A stretch of 64,000 nt of DNA from Terebella lapidaria. Taxonomy: Eukaryota; Annelida; Polychaeta; Terebellida; Terebellidae. Positions 60,312 to 64,000 of this stretch are shown here, in pieces. Location of the stretch: assembly GCA_949152475.1 (NCBI GenBank), contig OX424569.1, positions 20,063,170-20,127,169 of the forward strand. Direction: 5' to 3'. Under the pieces are notes generated by a model. It was not told the DNA's origin, did no database searches, and worked only from the letters and a program-made list of their open reading frames with translations. The stretch's first letter is position 1, and every line of letters starts with the position of its first letter. Made by a program: the position numbers and the translations under genes.

Positions 60312-60705
60312 GGCCCTTGTTCAAAATGGCGGCCGTTTTCGTCAAAAATCAGCCAATTTGGGACTTTGGCGGCCATTTTCTCAAAAACTGTCTGACCACT
60401 TTAGGGATTTTTATTTCAAAAGATTCCTCTCATATACCCCTGTGATGTATATAAGTTTCATTGGCCTTGAATCAGCGGTCTGCGTGAGGCAGCCATTTTG
60501 ATTTTTTCGACAGGTCCCAAATGGGACTTTCCCATGTTAAATTCTCCCATGCTTTATAAGGGGAAACATTTTTCCTGATATCGCACTTAATATTGAGATT
60601 AGCCATTTGGAATCAATTGTGGACATATAGGCAATGATATATGTTTGACAATGGTCGTTTTGCAATGACAATGGTCGTTTTCTCAAAATCTGTTCAGTAA
60701 CATTT
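60312..60705 (+). mobile_element. Truncated core fragment
   Basis: It starts at CAAAATGGCGGCCGTTTTCG and holds a head module plus one decayed core II unit (AATCAATTGTGGACATATAG at about 60611). The next HtA head follows at 60706. Confidence 0.55.
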
Positions 60706-61840
60706 TAGGTTACTGGACCTATGTTCCGATAACCTATTGCCATGGCGTTGCGTCCGTCGTCCGTCCGTATGGCATCCGGCGTCCGTCCGTCAACAATTTT
60801 ATCTTTAAAGTTCACGATCGGTTTTCAATCAAATTTTGCACAAAAATACCTAAAATATTTCGAGAGGGAGATACTTTTTAGTTTTTTTATTTTTGCATTT
60901 TTTTCAAAATGGTGGCCATTTTCTCAAAAATTGTCTGACCACTTATGAGATTTTTGTTTCAAAAGATTCCTCTCATATACCCCTGTGATGTATATAAGTT
61001 TCATTGGCCTTGAATCGCCGGTCTGCGTGTGGCAGCAATTTTTAATTTTTCGACAGGTCCTTAATGGGACTTTCCCATGTTAAATTCTCCTATGCTTTAT
61101 AATGGGAAACATTTTTACCTGATATCTCACTTAATATTGAGATTACAGATTAGGAGTCAATTGTGGACATATAGGAAATGATATGTGCCAAATATTCTCG
61201 GGACCTGGAATTTGACCTCTGACCTCATTTTCAAGGTCAGAGCACAAATTGGCTAATATTTCGCTTAACATCGACTGTACAGCTTAGGAATCAATTGTGG
61301 ACATATAGGAAGTGATATATGCTGAATATTCCCGTGACCTTGAATTTGACCTTTGACCTGTTTTTCAAGGTCAAAGCACAAATAGTTAATATCTCGCTTA
61401 TTATCGACTTTACAGCTTAGGAATCAATTGTGGACATATAGGAAGTCATACATGCTGAATATTTTCATGACCTTGAATTTGACGTTCGACCTCATTTTCA
61501 AAGGCAGAGCACAAAAAGGCTTATATCTCGCTTATTATCAACATTACAGCTTAGGAATCAATTGTGGACATATAGGAAATGATGTATTCTGAATGTTGTC
61601 ATGATCTTGAATTTGACCTTTACCTCATTTTCAAGGTCACAAGACAAAATGGCTAATATATCCTTTATTATCATGTTTACAGCTCAAGAATCAATTGTGG
61701 ACATACTAGAAATGATATATGCTGAATATTTTCGTGACCTTGAATTGACCAATGACCTTATTTCCAAGGTCACGGGGAAAAATTCTTATATCTAAAATAT
61801 ATATTGTCCGGTAACCTTTCTTAGCCCTTGGGCTAATTTT
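60706..61840 (+). mobile_element. HtA element, core II, short
   Basis: The head AGGTTACTGGACC / GTTCCGATAACCT has two arm mismatches. A CGTCCGTCCGTATGG microsatellite, one head module and about six core units follow. Tail TTGTCCGGTAACC at about 61804, hairpin TAGCCCTTGGGCTA. Confidence 0.75.
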
Positions 61841-61889
61841 CTTAAATTTGGTGGTGTTGGGAATTGTTAGTGATTCACAGTTCACCTGG

Positions 61890-61941
61890 GATTTGTGTTG
61901 TGTATCGATATGTCCGTAGGCCTCTACGCCTTTTTGTCTAG
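61890..61941 (+). mobile_element. Second type of Helitron-like 3' end
   Basis: GTAGGCCTCTACGCCT forms a short imperfect hairpin followed by TTTTTGT and CTAG (61938-61941), then T. The layout matches the termini at 21444 and 32946 but the sequence is unrelated. An HtA lies just upstream, so the body is not delimited. Confidence 0.4.
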
Positions 61942-62191
61942 TTAGTGACACTGAGGATGCTGGAAGACAATATTTGGGCAGTAATGATATTTAGTCTGTA
62001 ATCATCGTTCTGCTACAAAAAGGCAGAAGGGCTTATCGGGGGGGGGGGGGGGGGGGGATACTGATAGCATTATGACAAACAGTTTCTAGAACATGCAACA
62101 CAAATACCGAAATAGTTCTTCCTGAACAAGTGCCCCAAAAAATGTCTGAGTCTGTCCTTTTATTCACATGCACATGTATATGCAAATGTAA

Positions 62192-62464
<273 letters not shown>

Positions 62465-62569
62465 TAAGATCTATAGGTTGTAAGAGATGCATGGAGTTTT
62501 ACAAAATGTTTTAGTTTTGAGGTTACTTGTTTAGCTAGTTGAAAAACAAGTTCTCACACTGCTGTGTAG

Positions 62570-63579
<1,010 letters not shown>

Positions 63580-64000
63580 GGGTATACTTGTGTGCCTAAT
63601 TGTATGTAAAAAAAATGCTTGTTTGTCTACTTTTCTTCTGTGTCTAGCCACAGAAGCGATATTCCCTGTGTACAAAACGACGTTATGTGGCATTTCCGTG
63701 CATCATTTGAAAAAGGCACACAAGAAATTTGGACAAGATTTCTTTCCATGATCTGTCCAAGAACGTCTATATGTTTTGGAGGATACTGTACTGTGCTGCC
63801 ACCTATGAACCACATTTCCTGGCACTTGAGACCGAGGCTCGAGAACGTGATCTTGAACGTGATCTGTTGAAGAGCGTCAGGCCGACGCAAACTCGAACGG
63901 AACAGGTTTGTTTTGACTTCAGATTCTCCATTGAAATCGAGTCTAGTATACACGTTGTCTACATATCAAAACAAATAAAAGAATCTTTGTAAATTTGTGT
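63580..64000 (+). other. Single-copy intron end with possible exon signals
   Basis: A strong acceptor-like tract (CTACTTTTCTTCTGTGTCTAG) ends at about 63649. The following frame is open for about 33 codons, and another + frame is open from 63729 with LALETEARERDLERDLLKS before a GTTTGT at 63907. Neither resembles the ACK kinase hinge or catalytic loop. I do not recognise the family and make no gene call. Confidence 0.25.

Overview
This is eukaryotic, intron-rich DNA from an invertebrate metazoan. The only host gene I can recognise is an orthologue of the ACK / TNK2 non-receptor tyrosine kinase on the + strand. Four coding exons lie at 33758-33864, 42822-42951, 62213-62428 and 62678-62830. They encode the N-terminal SAM-like domain, the linker and the start of the kinase domain; the rest lies beyond the right edge. 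The reading frame runs through all three splice junctions. The repeats (a DIRS-type tyrosine-recombinase retroelement, a non-LTR retrotransposon, and rolling-circle-like elements with 130-150 bp tandem cores) suit an aquatic invertebrate such as a mollusc, another lophotrochozoan or a basal deuterostome. I cannot place it further.

About two thirds of the window is mobile DNA. Positions 1-11.4 kb hold a 1.1 kb terminal-inverted-repeat (TIR) element, a decayed DIRS element (minus strand), a 5'-truncated non-LTR retrotransposon (minus strand), a possible SINE, a GC-rich block with a TATA-like box, a 24-bp minisatellite and an old 2.1 kb inverted-repeat element.

From 11.4 kb on, the window is dominated by three families of non-autonomous elements that I call HtA, HtB and HtC. 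They differ in sequence but share one architecture. Each has a 5' subterminal repeat that folds on its own partial inverted copy, usually a short microsatellite (CCGTCGTC-like or GTTTGT-like), and a long core often made of tandem repeats. Each then has the inverted copy of the 5' repeat, a short 3' hairpin, and T-rich flanks. Ends are AGGTTACCGGAC/GTCCGGTAACCT (HtA), AGCTTACCGGC/GCCGGTAAGCT (HtB) and ACTTGCCGGAA/TTCCGGCAAGT (HtC). This matches what is described for Helentron/Helitron2-type rolling-circle elements and their non-autonomous HINE/DINE derivatives. No Rep/helicase gene is present. HtA ends flank at least three unrelated cores: core I (147-bp unit), core II (about 134-bp unit) and core III (about 450-bp unit). 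Elements are nested in one another at T-runs, and every one I found has the same orientation. Canonical Helitron-like 3' ends (hairpin then CTAG|T) also occur.

Smaller insertions are dated by their uninterrupted paralogues. The most interesting is a 761-bp element at 25377-26137. It has a perfect 5-bp target duplication, 45-bp TIRs starting with the RSS-heptamer-like CACTGTG, and a 28-bp palindrome inside each TIR. This is a Transib/RAG-like signature. Others are a TTAA element (30077-30791), a Tc1/mariner-type miniature element (47725-48293) and a 508-bp element with 141-145 bp terminal direct repeats (55119-55626).

The repeat cores are dense in sequences identical to metazoan transcription-factor sites: AGGTCAAAGGTCA (nuclear-receptor DR1), TCAAGGTCA (ERR/NR5A), AGGTCAAGGTCA (DR0), TGACGTCA pairs (CREB/ATF) and AAAATGGCGGC (YY1). 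They sit mainly in and upstream of the ACK introns. Whether they do anything is untested. Most open frames in the window are by-products of these repeats.
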